Part shown: positions 27,416 to 35,797 of the stretch, piece by piece
Numbering within the stretch: position 1 is the first letter of the stretch
How the letters are laid out: each line of letters starts with the position of its first letter
Source: JAEELC01 sp963621965
GTDB lineage: Bacteria; Bacillota_I; Bacilli_A; Acholeplasmatales; Anaeroplasmataceae
DNA: 64,000 bases
Direction: 5' to 3'
NCBI GenBank assembly: GCA_963621965.1
Contig: CAVFGN010000004.1
Span: forward strand, 1 to 64,000
Notes under the pieces: generated by a model
What the model saw: only the letters and a program-made list of their open reading frames with translations
What the model was told of the DNA's origin: nothing
Databases searched by the model: none
Translations under genes and position numbers: made by a program

Positions 27416-28531
27416 TTAACAAAGTTCAAGGTTCATTTCTGTTTCAACATCGAAGAAATGGCACTTGTTCATATCAAATACTAATTTAACTTCTGAATCA
27501 AATGTTAAATCTGAACGAGAAGGAACTGAAGCGATAACTGAGTCACCTGATACTTCTGTATAAATGTTAGTTTCACTACCAAGTAATTCGCTAATCTTTA
27601 CCTTGCATGTTACAACAGCATTAGGGTAAGTTTCAAATAAGATAGGTTCTGAATCATCATGGATATCTTCAGGACGAATACCTAAATAAATTTCTTTATT
27701 TAAGTAACCCTTTTCTTTAATTAATTCAACTTTTCCTTGTGGTACTTCAATAGTTGTACCATCTTTTGCAGTAAAGATACCATTTTCACTAACTGTACCA
27801 TGAATGAAGTTCATTGGAGGTGTACCAATGAATCCACCAACGAATATATTAGCTGGGTGATCATATACTTCTTTTGGTTTTCCTACTTGTTGAATACGTC
27901 CTAATTTCATAACTACAATCTTAGTAGCCATTGTCATGGCTTCGATTTGGTCATGTGTTACGTAAATAGTAGTCGCATTTAATCTCTTATGTAACTTAAT
28001 TAATTCACCACGAGTTGAAACACGTAATTTTGCATCTAGGTTTGATAAAGGTTCATCCATTAAGAATACACGCGCATGACGTACAATCGCACGACCAAGC
28101 GCAACACGTTGTTGTTGACCACCTGATAAGTCTCTTGGTTTTCTCTTTAAATATGGATCAAGACCTAGAATATGTGAAGCTTCACGAACACGGTGATTAA
28201 TTTCACGTCTATCAATCTTTCTTAAACGAAGACCGAAAGCTAGGTTATCATATACGCTCATGTGAGGATATAAGGCGTATGATTGGAAACACATCGCAAT
28301 GTCTCTATCACGGCTAGGTACATCATTTACTCTAATACCGTCAATAAATAAGTCACCACTTGAAATATCTTCAAGACCAGCAACCATACGTAATGTTGTT
28401 GTTTTACCACATCCTGATGGACCTACGAAACAAACGAAGTCATTGTTATCAATTTCAAGGTTGAAATCAAAAACGGCTTGGTTACCATTAGGATAGATTT
28501 TGTTAATATGTCTTAAACTTAATGTAGCCAT
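27416..28531 (-). CDS. Carbohydrate ABC importer ATPase, MsmK/MsmX/UgpC family
   Basis: 371 residues. Walker A GPSGCGKTT near 38, CFQSYALYPHMSVYDN, signature LSGGQQQR, Walker B FLMDEPLSNLDAKLR and VTHDQIEAM, then a TOBE-type C-terminal domain of about 130 residues. This is the long CUT1 form, which in Gram-positives often serves several sugar importers. No permease or binding protein is nearby, consistent with a shared ATPase. A cre-like box overlaps its promoter. GGAGG precedes the start. Confidence 0.92.
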   Translation of the reverse strand: MATLSLRHINKIYPNGNQAVFDFNLEIDNNDFVCFVGPSGCGKTTTLRMVAGLEDISSGDLFIDGIRVNDVPSRDRDIAMCFQSYALYPHMSVYDNLAFGLRLRKIDRREINHRVREASHILGLDPYLKRKPRDLSGGQQQRVALGRAIVRHARVFLMDEPLSNLDAKLRVSTRGELIKLHKRLNATTIYVTHDQIEAMTMATKIVVMKLGRIQQVGKPKEVYDHPANIFVGGFIGTPPMNFIHGTVSENGIFTAKDGTTIEVPQGKVELIKEKGYLNKEIYLGIRPEDIHDDSEPILFETYPNAVVTCKVKISELLGSETNIYTEVSGDSVIASVPSRSDLTFDSEVKLVFDMNKCHFFDVETEMNLELC

Positions 28532-28563
28532 AAACTACCTCCATAATACACAAATTATTATAT

Positions 28564-28579
28564 AAAAAAACGCTTTCAA
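28564..28579 (-). promoter_or_regulatory. cre-like catabolite control site
   Basis: The minus strand reads TTGAAAGCGTTTTTTT, one mismatch from the CcpA consensus WTGNAANCGNWNNCWW. It lies directly upstream of the -10-like TATAAT of the ABC ATPase gene, so repression by CcpA with Ser-phosphorylated HPr is plausible. CcpA itself is not in this window. Confidence 0.5.
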
Positions 28580-28585
28580 AATAAA

Positions 28586-28600
28586 TGTGCAAAGTGCACA
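28586..28600. repeat. Inverted repeat between GH28 and the ABC ATPase
   Basis: TGTGCA-AAG-TGCACA is a perfect 6-bp dyad starting three bases after the GH28 stop. Followed by TTTATTTT on the minus strand, it could be a weak terminator. It could equally be an operator next to the cre-like box. Confidence 0.45.
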
Positions 28601-28603
28601 AAT

Positions 28604-29848
28604 TTAAAATTTCTCTTTTTTTATATTATCAAATTTAGAATTTATTAATTCAAGTTCAGGTTCACCTTTAACAAATAAATCATAAAATAATCCTTCACAA
28701 ACGTTATAAACTGAAGGTCTTAAGTCTAAATCTTTTTTAGGCCAAGATGTCTTATCTTTTATTTCTACTTTAACATTATCAAAGGTAATATGTTTGTTGT
28801 TATTTCCAACGATAGTTATACCGTTTTCAGATGAAGCTTCTATATCTTTAAAGAGTATGTTATCAACAATACCCTCTTTAGAATCTTCTTTTCTTTTAAC
28901 ATTAGTTATAGAAATTGGCTCGCTTCTTCCCCACCAGTGAAGGGGCGAAACTAAGTGCGAATTAATCTTTATACGTTCAAATTTAGAGTTAGTTAAGGAG
29001 CCACCATCACGTAACATAATAGAAATGCCTCTATTTGTATCAATTACATTTACATCATGTACATAAATATTGTTGAAATCTGAAAAAGACTCAGTACCGA
29101 TTTTAATCGCAGCACATGTGGACTTAAGTGTACAATTGTAAATTTCAACATTCTCTGTTGGACCATATGCAAGTGAATAGTTAGTAGATTTTAAAACAAT
29201 ACAATCATCAGCACAGCTAATATTACAGTTTCTAATTATTAAATTCTTTGTATGATCAGGATCAATACCATCACTATTTGTAAATATAGGATTATTATTA
29301 ATTCTAATGGAATCTATTAATACATTTTCACATCCTACTAAATGCACAGTCCAGAATGCGCTACGTTCTAAGGAAACATTTAATAATTTAACATTAGTAC
29401 ATTTTTCTAAATAAATTAACGGAGTACGAGGGTAAATTATTCCTTCGATATGATATTTAGTAATCTTACCGTAGAATAATTCTTCAGAACCATCAATGAC
29501 GCCATCTCCGTCAATTACCACATTATCTAAGTCAAAACCAAAAATAAAATATTTTGAAGGCTTACCATTATAAAAGCAATCTTCCCATGTATTTCTTGTA
29601 ATCACTTTATTGCCTGATTCAAATGAATAAAAGTCTTCTTCATTATCACTAAGTTTGATAATTGCGCCTTTAGATAAATAAACATTAGCATTATTAGTTA
29701 AATAGATTGTGCCACACTTATAAATGCCTTCTTCAATAATTAAACGATCTTTATTTTTTGCACATTCTTCTATAGCACGTGTTAAAATTTTACCATCATT
29801 GTTCACACCATCACAAAAAGGATTAAATTCACTAAAATATCTGTCCAT
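28604..29848 (-). CDS. Glycoside hydrolase family 28 (polygalacturonase-like), cytoplasmic
   Basis: 414 residues, right-handed beta-helix type. Catalytic blocks FTNSDGIDPDHTKN (for NTDGxD) near 195 and SCADDCIVLKS near 215 carry the three aspartates. CAAIKIGTESFSD and NRGISIMLRDGG follow where the family has its His and RIK blocks. There is no signal peptide, so it should act inside the cell on imported pectin oligosaccharides. It lies upstream of a sugar-importer ATPase on the same strand, with a cre-like site between them. Confidence 0.87.
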   Translation of the reverse strand: MDRYFSEFNPFCDGVNNDGKILTRAIEECAKNKDRLIIEEGIYKCGTIYLTNNANVYLSKGAIIKLSDNEEDFYSFESGNKVITRNTWEDCFYNGKPSKYFIFGFDLDNVVIDGDGVIDGSEELFYGKITKYHIEGIIYPRTPLIYLEKCTNVKLLNVSLERSAFWTVHLVGCENVLIDSIRINNNPIFTNSDGIDPDHTKNLIIRNCNISCADDCIVLKSTNYSLAYGPTENVEIYNCTLKSTCAAIKIGTESFSDFNNIYVHDVNVIDTNRGISIMLRDGGSLTNSKFERIKINSHLVSPLHWWGRSEPISITNVKRKEDSKEGIVDNILFKDIEASSENGITIVGNNNKHITFDNVKVEIKDKTSWPKKDLDLRPSVYNVCEGLFYDLFVKGEPELELINSKFDNIKKEKF

Positions 29849-29905
29849 AATTACACCTCTATTAAAATATTATTACGTTGTTTAATTTTTAGTGGAAAAA
29901 TCAGC

Positions 29906-29939
29906 CCAAAAAAAAGCAGGAATAAAATTTTTCCTGCTT
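29906..29939 (-). terminator. Terminator of the 305-residue membrane protein gene
   Basis: AAGCAGGAA and TTCCTGCTT (29914-29939) around an 8-base loop, followed by TTTTTTTT on the minus strand. Confidence 0.9.
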
Positions 29940-29945
29940 CTAGCT

Positions 29946-30863
29946 TTATCTATTTTCTTCACTTATTACATTAAAGTTTTCATCAACTTTAATAACTTTT
30001 TGATGAACTTTATCTAGTTTAGATAATATATCTACTAACTTCTCATTTTCTATTTTTTCCATCTTAAGATTATTTAATTCTTCAAGTGAAATATTAGATA
30101 TTCTAATGCCGTACACTACTTTTTTAACAATACCTGTAATGTAACCATATTCATCAATATAATAATTTTGATCCATTCCGTTTAGTGCTTCTTTGAATGA
30201 TAAAGTGCTATTATTTTGGTATAAATAAGTCTCATAATCAGTAATTACAATAAAATAGTACTCATTTGTTTTTTCTTGTTTTGTTTTAACTTCTATACCT
30301 TTTTTAGTACCTATAAATGTACGAATGAATAAATATAATAAGAATATTGAAATAAGTATAAGTACTACTGCAATTCCAATTGTATATTTAGTAGGTTTTG
30401 TTGCAAAAATAATTATAACTGTAGCTAAGAGAATTAATGCTAATAAAACAAATAGTACTCGTGATATATTTAAAACCACGTTAGATTTGCCACTATATTC
30501 ACGTTCGAATTGTTTAGCGCGAGCTGACTTAAAGACAATATTTTTAGCATAGAACAGATATATAAAGACTAGGTATGCACTTAAAACAACAATTATATCT
30601 GCAATAAACAATATATACATCTGCATAACTTGATCACTAGTTACCATTACGCCGTTTTTTCTATTTTCTTCTATTATGCTATCTAAATTAAACAACATTT
30701 CTATAGGATAAATTAAATGGCAAAGTACATCTAACGTAATTAAAACAAATGCTATTTTAGGTCCTTTTACGCTTCTAAAAAGGCTAACAATCCAATATAT
30801 AAAATAACATGTTAAAAATATAGAAATAAAGCTTGAAATTATTGATATGAAATATGAACTCAT
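29946..30863 (-). CDS. Unknown five-helix membrane protein
   Basis: 305 residues. Hydrophobic segments at about 5-30, 38-60, 85-112, 133-157 and 163-187, then a soluble C-terminal region of about 115 residues (TDYETYLYQNNSTLSFKEAL, EYGYITGIVKKVVYGIRISN). Not recognised. The ATG follows AAGGAG, and TGTTAAAAT (extended -10) lies just upstream, so it has its own promoter. Same strand as the TldE/TldD genes but separate from them. Confidence 0.65.
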   Translation of the reverse strand: MSSYFISIISSFISIFLTCYFIYWIVSLFRSVKGPKIAFVLITLDVLCHLIYPIEMLFNLDSIIEENRKNGVMVTSDQVMQMYILFIADIIVVLSAYLVFIYLFYAKNIVFKSARAKQFEREYSGKSNVVLNISRVLFVLLALILLATVIIIFATKPTKYTIGIAVVLILISIFLLYLFIRTFIGTKKGIEVKTKQEKTNEYYFIVITDYETYLYQNNSTLSFKEALNGMDQNYYIDEYGYITGIVKKVVYGIRISNISLEELNNLKMEKIENEKLVDILSKLDKVHQKVIKVDENFNVISEENR

Positions 30864-30933
30864 ATAGACTCCTTTTTCAAAAATTTTAACACATTAAATC
30901 TATTATTGAAATATAAAATAATAACAGAATTAA

Positions 30934-32259
30934 TTATTTACCAGAAATGTTAAGACCATTGAAATAAACTGAAGGAGATCCTACACCATATTTAAATTCT
31001 AGATCATTTCCTATAGAATTTATATCATTTAAAACTTCAAAGAAATTACCTGATACAATAATTAATGTCACTGGTCTAGTTCTTAATCCATTTTCAATTA
31101 AGAAACCTTGAGATTGAAGGTTAAAGTCACCACTTATCGGATTAATTCCTGCGTGCATTCCTTGAAATCCGGTTATATACACACCGTTTTCAACTTTTTT
31201 AAATAAAGACTCTAAATCGCGAGCCCCTTCTTCTAAATATAGATTTGTTGGTCCTACTAAAACATTACCTTTAATACCATCTTCTTTAAAACCGTTTCCT
31301 GTACTTTCTTTATTTAACTTACTTGCGGTATCAAGATTATACATGAAATCTACAAAAGAGCCATCTTTAACAATATATTTCTTTTTTGTATTAACGCCTT
31401 CCATATCAAATGGTATTGCATTAAATTCATCCTTAAAAGGGTCATCAACAATGCTTACATTCTTACCGAAAATTTGTTTTCCTGTTTTCCCTTTTAAAGA
31501 GCTCATATTATTAACTAAAGCAAGGGATGAAAATTGATCTTTAAACGCTTTAAGTAATTCTACCATACATGTATTCTTTAGCACTACTTTATATTTCTTA
31601 GATTCAAGTGTAGAAGCCCCTAGCTGTTTTATAGCCTCATCAACAGTCTTTTCAATAACCTCACGCGTGTCAATATCTTTAAAATTTTTAACTTGCTTTG
31701 AATAATACGAACTTCTTGACTCTTCACTATTCGAAACAATAACTTGTACAAATAAGTTGCCAAAAGTAGAAAAAGTTTTTTTATCTAACCCTTCAGAATT
31801 TTTGATTTCATATTCTTTTTTAATTTCACTATAAGAAATCCTTACATGTTTAACAAGTTCGCTTTTTTCTTTTATCGTGTTTGTTAAATCTTTAAAATAT
31901 TCAATCTTGTCAGTTTTAGAAATTAAGACAAAATCGTTTTGTTCATTAAACTTAAAATCCACTTTAGTTTCATCTTTATAAAACTTTTGTTTGCTTGTAG
32001 AATCTAAGTAATTTGACATTTCTTTTAAAGACGATACTACATGTGGGATATTTTCATCAGTTAAATTTTCTGCGTAGTAAGAAACAAGTTTGTCTTTAGT
32101 TAGAGCACGTATATTAGCATAAGATGAGTCATTGCATTTGTTATCAATAACAGTAGAATCAAATAAAGAAAAAGAATCGTTGCTTGTTGATTCTAAAAGA
32201 ATTTCTACATCTTTAAAACCACTTTTATTACATTCCTTAATTAATTTATTAAAATCCAT
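30934..32259 (-). CDS. pmbA: TldE/PmbA-type partner of the TldD protease
   Basis: 441 residues. With TldD it forms a heterodimeric metalloprotease; TldE is the non-catalytic half. The conserved region with NPISGDFNLQSQGFLIENG near the C-terminus matches the family, and the HExxxH motif of TldD is absent as expected. Start overlaps the tldD stop by one base, so expression is coupled. Known substrates elsewhere include microcin B17 and modified peptides; none is visible here. Confidence 0.9.
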   Translation of the reverse strand: MDFNKLIKECNKSGFKDVEILLESTSNDSFSLFDSTVIDNKCNDSSYANIRALTKDKLVSYYAENLTDENIPHVVSSLKEMSNYLDSTSKQKFYKDETKVDFKFNEQNDFVLISKTDKIEYFKDLTNTIKEKSELVKHVRISYSEIKKEYEIKNSEGLDKKTFSTFGNLFVQVIVSNSEESRSSYYSKQVKNFKDIDTREVIEKTVDEAIKQLGASTLESKKYKVVLKNTCMVELLKAFKDQFSSLALVNNMSSLKGKTGKQIFGKNVSIVDDPFKDEFNAIPFDMEGVNTKKKYIVKDGSFVDFMYNLDTASKLNKESTGNGFKEDGIKGNVLVGPTNLYLEEGARDLESLFKKVENGVYITGFQGMHAGINPISGDFNLQSQGFLIENGLRTRPVTLIIVSGNFFEVLNDINSIGNDLEFKYGVGSPSVYFNGLNISGK

Positions 32260-33647
32260 TATTTATTTCCTCCGTTACCACCAACAGTCATATTTAAAAT
32301 TCTAATTGTAGGTTCTCCTACATTTGCACAAATTGAGCCTGATAATGAACCACATACACCGTGTCCGAAAGTCATATTATTAGATACCATGTCGATGTTT
32401 TTAAGTGCGTTTGCACCGTTACCTATTAAAGTTGCACCTCTAACAGGTTTTGTAATCTTGCCGTCTTCAATCATATATCCTTCATTCACCGCAAAATTAA
32501 ATTCACCAGTTAAAGGATTAACAGAACCTCCGCCAAGAGATTTTGCAAATAATCCGTATTTAGTAGACTTTATGATTTCATCAAATGATGATGTGCCATT
32601 TGCAATATAAGTGTTCGTCATACGACTTGTAGGTGAATATTTGTAGTTTTCTCTTCTTGAACTACCAGTAGGTTGTAATCCCATTGTACGCCCATTTTTC
32701 TTATCAATCATATATCCTTTTAATATACCATTTTCAATTAAAACATTATTTTGTGTTTTATTTCCTTCATCATCAACATTCAAACTTCCCCATTCACCTT
32801 TTAAAGTTCCGTCGTCTATGGCAGTTACAATGTCTGATGCAATTTTTTCACCCACTTTACCTGAAAATACACTCAATCCTTTTGCAACACTTGTTGCTTC
32901 AAGTGAGTGACCACATGCTTCGTGGAATAATACACCACCAAATCCGTTATGAATTACAACTGGGTACACACCACCTACCATGTCGGATGCAGATAACATT
33001 GTAACACATGATTTTGCAAGTTCAGATCCAAATGTCTTTAAATCTTTATTTTTAAATTCATCAAGATCAAAATTTCCCCCAATACTTGATCTTATAGATT
33101 GACTTCTTAGGCCGTCACTTGCATAAGCAGTAGAATTAATTCTTTGAGTATTACGAAGATCTTTTACATGTTTTCCTTCGCTTGTAAATATTTCAATCTC
33201 TTGTGTTCTTTCCTCTAAACACACTTTAGCTTGGGTAATTAATGGTGAGTATCCGTAAATAGCATCGCTAACCTCTTTTAAATAAGGTATTTTTTCACTA
33301 TAAGGAATGTCTTTATTTTTTCTTTTAATATTTATAACATTACTATACGCCTCAGTTTTAAAATCAAAATCAAAAACTTTTTGTGTTTCGTTAAAACCAC
33401 TTCTTACCTTACGTGCAAGTTTAAGTAAACTCTCTTTACTTAAATCGTTTGTGTATCCATAAGTTTCTTTATCTCCAATAAGTAGTCTTAATCCTACACC
33501 ATACAATTCTTCATTTTCGATACTTTCAACATGTCGAGACAAATAATTTATACTACCTTTATAAGTATTCTCGAAGAAAATTTCAGCATAATCAGCGCCT
33601 GTTGTAAGTGCTTCAAGTAAAACTTCTTTTGCAATTGATTTGTTCAT
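32259..33647 (-). CDS. tldD: TldD metalloprotease
   Basis: 462 residues. The zinc motif HEACGH in FGGVLFHEACGHSLEA near 240, plus the downstream LQPTGSSRRENYKYSP and NPLTGEFNFAVNEGYMIE blocks, identify the catalytic subunit. It degrades unfolded peptides threaded into the TldD/E cavity. The pair appears to be a two-gene operon led by tldD; GGAGG precedes the ATG. Confidence 0.93.
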   Translation of the reverse strand: MNKSIAKEVLLEALTTGADYAEIFFENTYKGSINYLSRHVESIENEELYGVGLRLLIGDKETYGYTNDLSKESLLKLARKVRSGFNETQKVFDFDFKTEAYSNVINIKRKNKDIPYSEKIPYLKEVSDAIYGYSPLITQAKVCLEERTQEIEIFTSEGKHVKDLRNTQRINSTAYASDGLRSQSIRSSIGGNFDLDEFKNKDLKTFGSELAKSCVTMLSASDMVGGVYPVVIHNGFGGVLFHEACGHSLEATSVAKGLSVFSGKVGEKIASDIVTAIDDGTLKGEWGSLNVDDEGNKTQNNVLIENGILKGYMIDKKNGRTMGLQPTGSSRRENYKYSPTSRMTNTYIANGTSSFDEIIKSTKYGLFAKSLGGGSVNPLTGEFNFAVNEGYMIEDGKITKPVRGATLIGNGANALKNIDMVSNNMTFGHGVCGSLSGSICANVGEPTIRILNMTVGGNGGNK

Positions 33648-33710
33648 ATAATTCCTCCATTTTGAAATATTATATAATTATAAAAATCAATTTCAAAATA
33701 TAATGCTTAG

Positions 33711-33744
33711 AAAACTAAAAAAACTAGTGAATTAACACTAGTTT
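33711..33744 (-). terminator. Terminator of asd-smr
   Basis: AAACTAGTG and CACTAGTTT (33721-33744) around a 6-base loop, followed by TTTTAG on the minus strand. Confidence 0.85.
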
Positions 33745-33745
33745 A

Positions 33746-33997
33746 TTAATTTAGAATAATATATGTAGATCCTGAATTTGTAGGATCATCAAATATTTCT
33801 TTTAGATTAAAATCCTCTTTTAAATCCTTGCTTGATTTTAACCAATCTTTAATTACACTACCATTATTAAATCCATGTATTACTTTAAACGTCTTTACTC
33901 CAATTTTTTTGTATTTATTAATCTCATCATATAAATATCTCTTTGCCTCTAAACGTTTGTAGCCATGTAAATCAATAGTATATATTTTTGAATTCAT
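33746..33997 (-). CDS. Small Smr-domain protein
   Basis: 83 residues. IDLHGYKRLEAKRYLYDEI and FKVIHGFNNGSVIKDWL match the start (DLHG) and the GxG-like loop of Smr domains, found at the C-terminus of MutS2 and as stand-alone proteins that can nick DNA or RNA. Here the domain is alone. The start overlaps the asd stop by one base, so the two are co-transcribed, but no functional link is evident. Confidence 0.75.
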   Translation of the reverse strand: MNSKIYTIDLHGYKRLEAKRYLYDEINKYKKIGVKTFKVIHGFNNGSVIKDWLKSSKDLKEDFNLKEIFDDPTNSGSTYIILN

Positions 33998-35076
33998 TAA
34001 TCAAAATATCCTTCACAAGCTAAAAGTTCGGCAAGCAGTATAGCGCCTCCTGCAGCACCTCTAATTGTATTATGTGATAAACCTACAAACTTATAGTCAA
34101 ATATTTTATCTTCTCTAAGTCTTCCAACAGAAATTCCCATACCATTATATAAATTTCTATCTAGTTTAGGTTGTGGTCTATCTGATGCGTCAAAATATGT
34201 AATAAATTTTTCTGGTGAAGATGGTAAATTGTAATTTTGAATAGGTGATTTAAAATTGTTCCATTTATCAATAATTTCCTCTTTTGTAGGTTTATTTTTA
34301 AATTTAACAAATACAGTCGCAAGATGTCCGTCACTAACAGCAACTCTTACACATTGAGCTGAAATCTTAATTTCGTTATTATTTACAATATGTCCATCCT
34401 TGACGTTTCCAAATATCTTAAGAGGTTCTATTTCGCTCTTCTCTTCTTCTCCACTTATAAAAGGAATGGTGTTATCTACAATTTCAGGGAATGTATCAAA
34501 GGTTTTTCCAGCGCCTGATATTGCTTGATAAGTACTTACAAAAACTTCTTGAATTCCATATTCTTTTAGAGCTGCAAGAAGCGGAACATAGCTTTGAAGT
34601 GAACAGTTACTTTTAACCGCAATAAAACCTCTCTTTGTACCAAGTCTTTTTCTTTGCGTCTTGATTACTTCTAAATGATTATAATTAATTTCAGGTATAA
34701 TCATAGGTACATCGTCTAATCCACGGCATGCACTGTTGTTCGAAACAACAGGACACTCTAGTTTTGCATAAGTTTCCTCAAGAGCTCTTATTTCATCTTT
34801 TTTCATATTTACTGCGCAAAATACAAAATCAACCGTTGATGCAATCTCTTCTTTATCAATAGTCGCATCTTTTAAAACCATTTTTCGTGCATAAGCAGGA
34901 ATTTCTTCAGACATCTTCCATCTATTACTTACCGCATCTTCATATGTCTTATTAGCACTAGAACTCGATGCGGCTAATACTGTAACTGTAAAATATGGAT
35001 GATTATTTAATAGCGTAACAAATCTTTGTCCTACCATCCCGGTAGCCCCTATAATACCGACTTTATATTTTTTCAT
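33997..35076 (-). CDS. asd: Aspartate-semialdehyde dehydrogenase, archaeal/fungal-like type
   Basis: 359 residues. Reduces aspartyl phosphate to the semialdehyde, the branch point to lysine/DAP, threonine and methionine. GIIGATGMVGQRFV binds NADP, the active Cys is in VKSNCSLQS near 159, and GAGKTFDTFPEI and VSDGHLATVFVKF follow. The long form and SNCSLQ wording look like the archaeal/fungal branch rather than the usual bacterial one. No other gene of the pathway is nearby. Confidence 0.9.
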   Translation of the reverse strand: MKKYKVGIIGATGMVGQRFVTLLNNHPYFTVTVLAASSSSANKTYEDAVSNRWKMSEEIPAYARKMVLKDATIDKEEIASTVDFVFCAVNMKKDEIRALEETYAKLECPVVSNNSACRGLDDVPMIIPEINYNHLEVIKTQRKRLGTKRGFIAVKSNCSLQSYVPLLAALKEYGIQEVFVSTYQAISGAGKTFDTFPEIVDNTIPFISGEEEKSEIEPLKIFGNVKDGHIVNNNEIKISAQCVRVAVSDGHLATVFVKFKNKPTKEEIIDKWNNFKSPIQNYNLPSSPEKFITYFDASDRPQPKLDRNLYNGMGISVGRLREDKIFDYKFVGLSHNTIRGAAGGAILLAELLACEGYFD

Positions 35077-35741
35077 AATTAAAACCTCATTACATTTATT
35101 TTACCACAATTAAAATACAAAATAATAGATATATCTCATTTTGAACAAAGAACTAAATATTCTTCTGCCATACATAAAAGTTCATGTAAGAAGAATCATG
35201 AATATATTGGATATTTTCTACCTAAAGAAACCTCATTTGAATTTTTAACAAATGAAAAAACGATCTAATGATATTTCACATAACCCCTACATTATTAAAT
35301 CTAGTTCTTATCAACATATGAAATAAAGTATGGAAAAGAAAAAATTGAAAAATTAAAAAATAAAATAGATTGAACCTAAAGATATTATGTTAAAACCCAA
35401 ACTTTCAAAATAATAGTTCAATCATAATTAATAAAACAAGCAACAATTAATCATACCTTAGAATGTCATAATAACAGCTTTATTTGAAAAATTCAGTATT
35501 GAAAAATAGGTAAATTTCACCTGCATGTACTATGCCTTTTTCTCTTTTTATTAATTTTATTAGACCATATACAAATTTAATATGAAAAAATGGCATATCT
35601 CACAAAGTGGTGGAAAATCATTAATTTTTACATTTATCAAAAATCACTTTTTGAAATTTAAATTTTCATCTAACGAATATTAATTTAGAGCATTTCATTT
35701 CTTATCTTCTATCATATTAAAAGCATAAAACTTAATAATAT
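35077..35741. other. Non-coding gap, possible gene debris
   Basis: No intact gene. A plus-strand stretch near 35130-35265 translates as SHFEQRTKYSSAIHKSSCKK...NHEYIGYFLPKE before stops. It could be the worn N-terminus of a transposase. A later piece (LSTYEIKYGKEKIEK, near 35310) reads in another frame. Nothing else is supported. Confidence 0.3.
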
Positions 35742-35774
35742 AACAAAAGCCTTTAAGAAATTCTTCTTAAAGAC
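35742..35774 (-). terminator. Terminator of the BspA-like gene
   Basis: Minus strand: GTCTTTAAGAA and TTCTTAAAGGC (one G-U) pair across a short loop, followed by TTTTGTT. Confidence 0.85.
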
Positions 35775-35797
35775 TTAAGTTTTATATCATTTAATAT

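Noticed and set aside
32684..33004. Long plus-strand open frames opposite tldD, pgk, ackA and other genes
   Set aside because: They lie antisense to clearly conserved genes, lack ribosome sites and have low-complexity composition.
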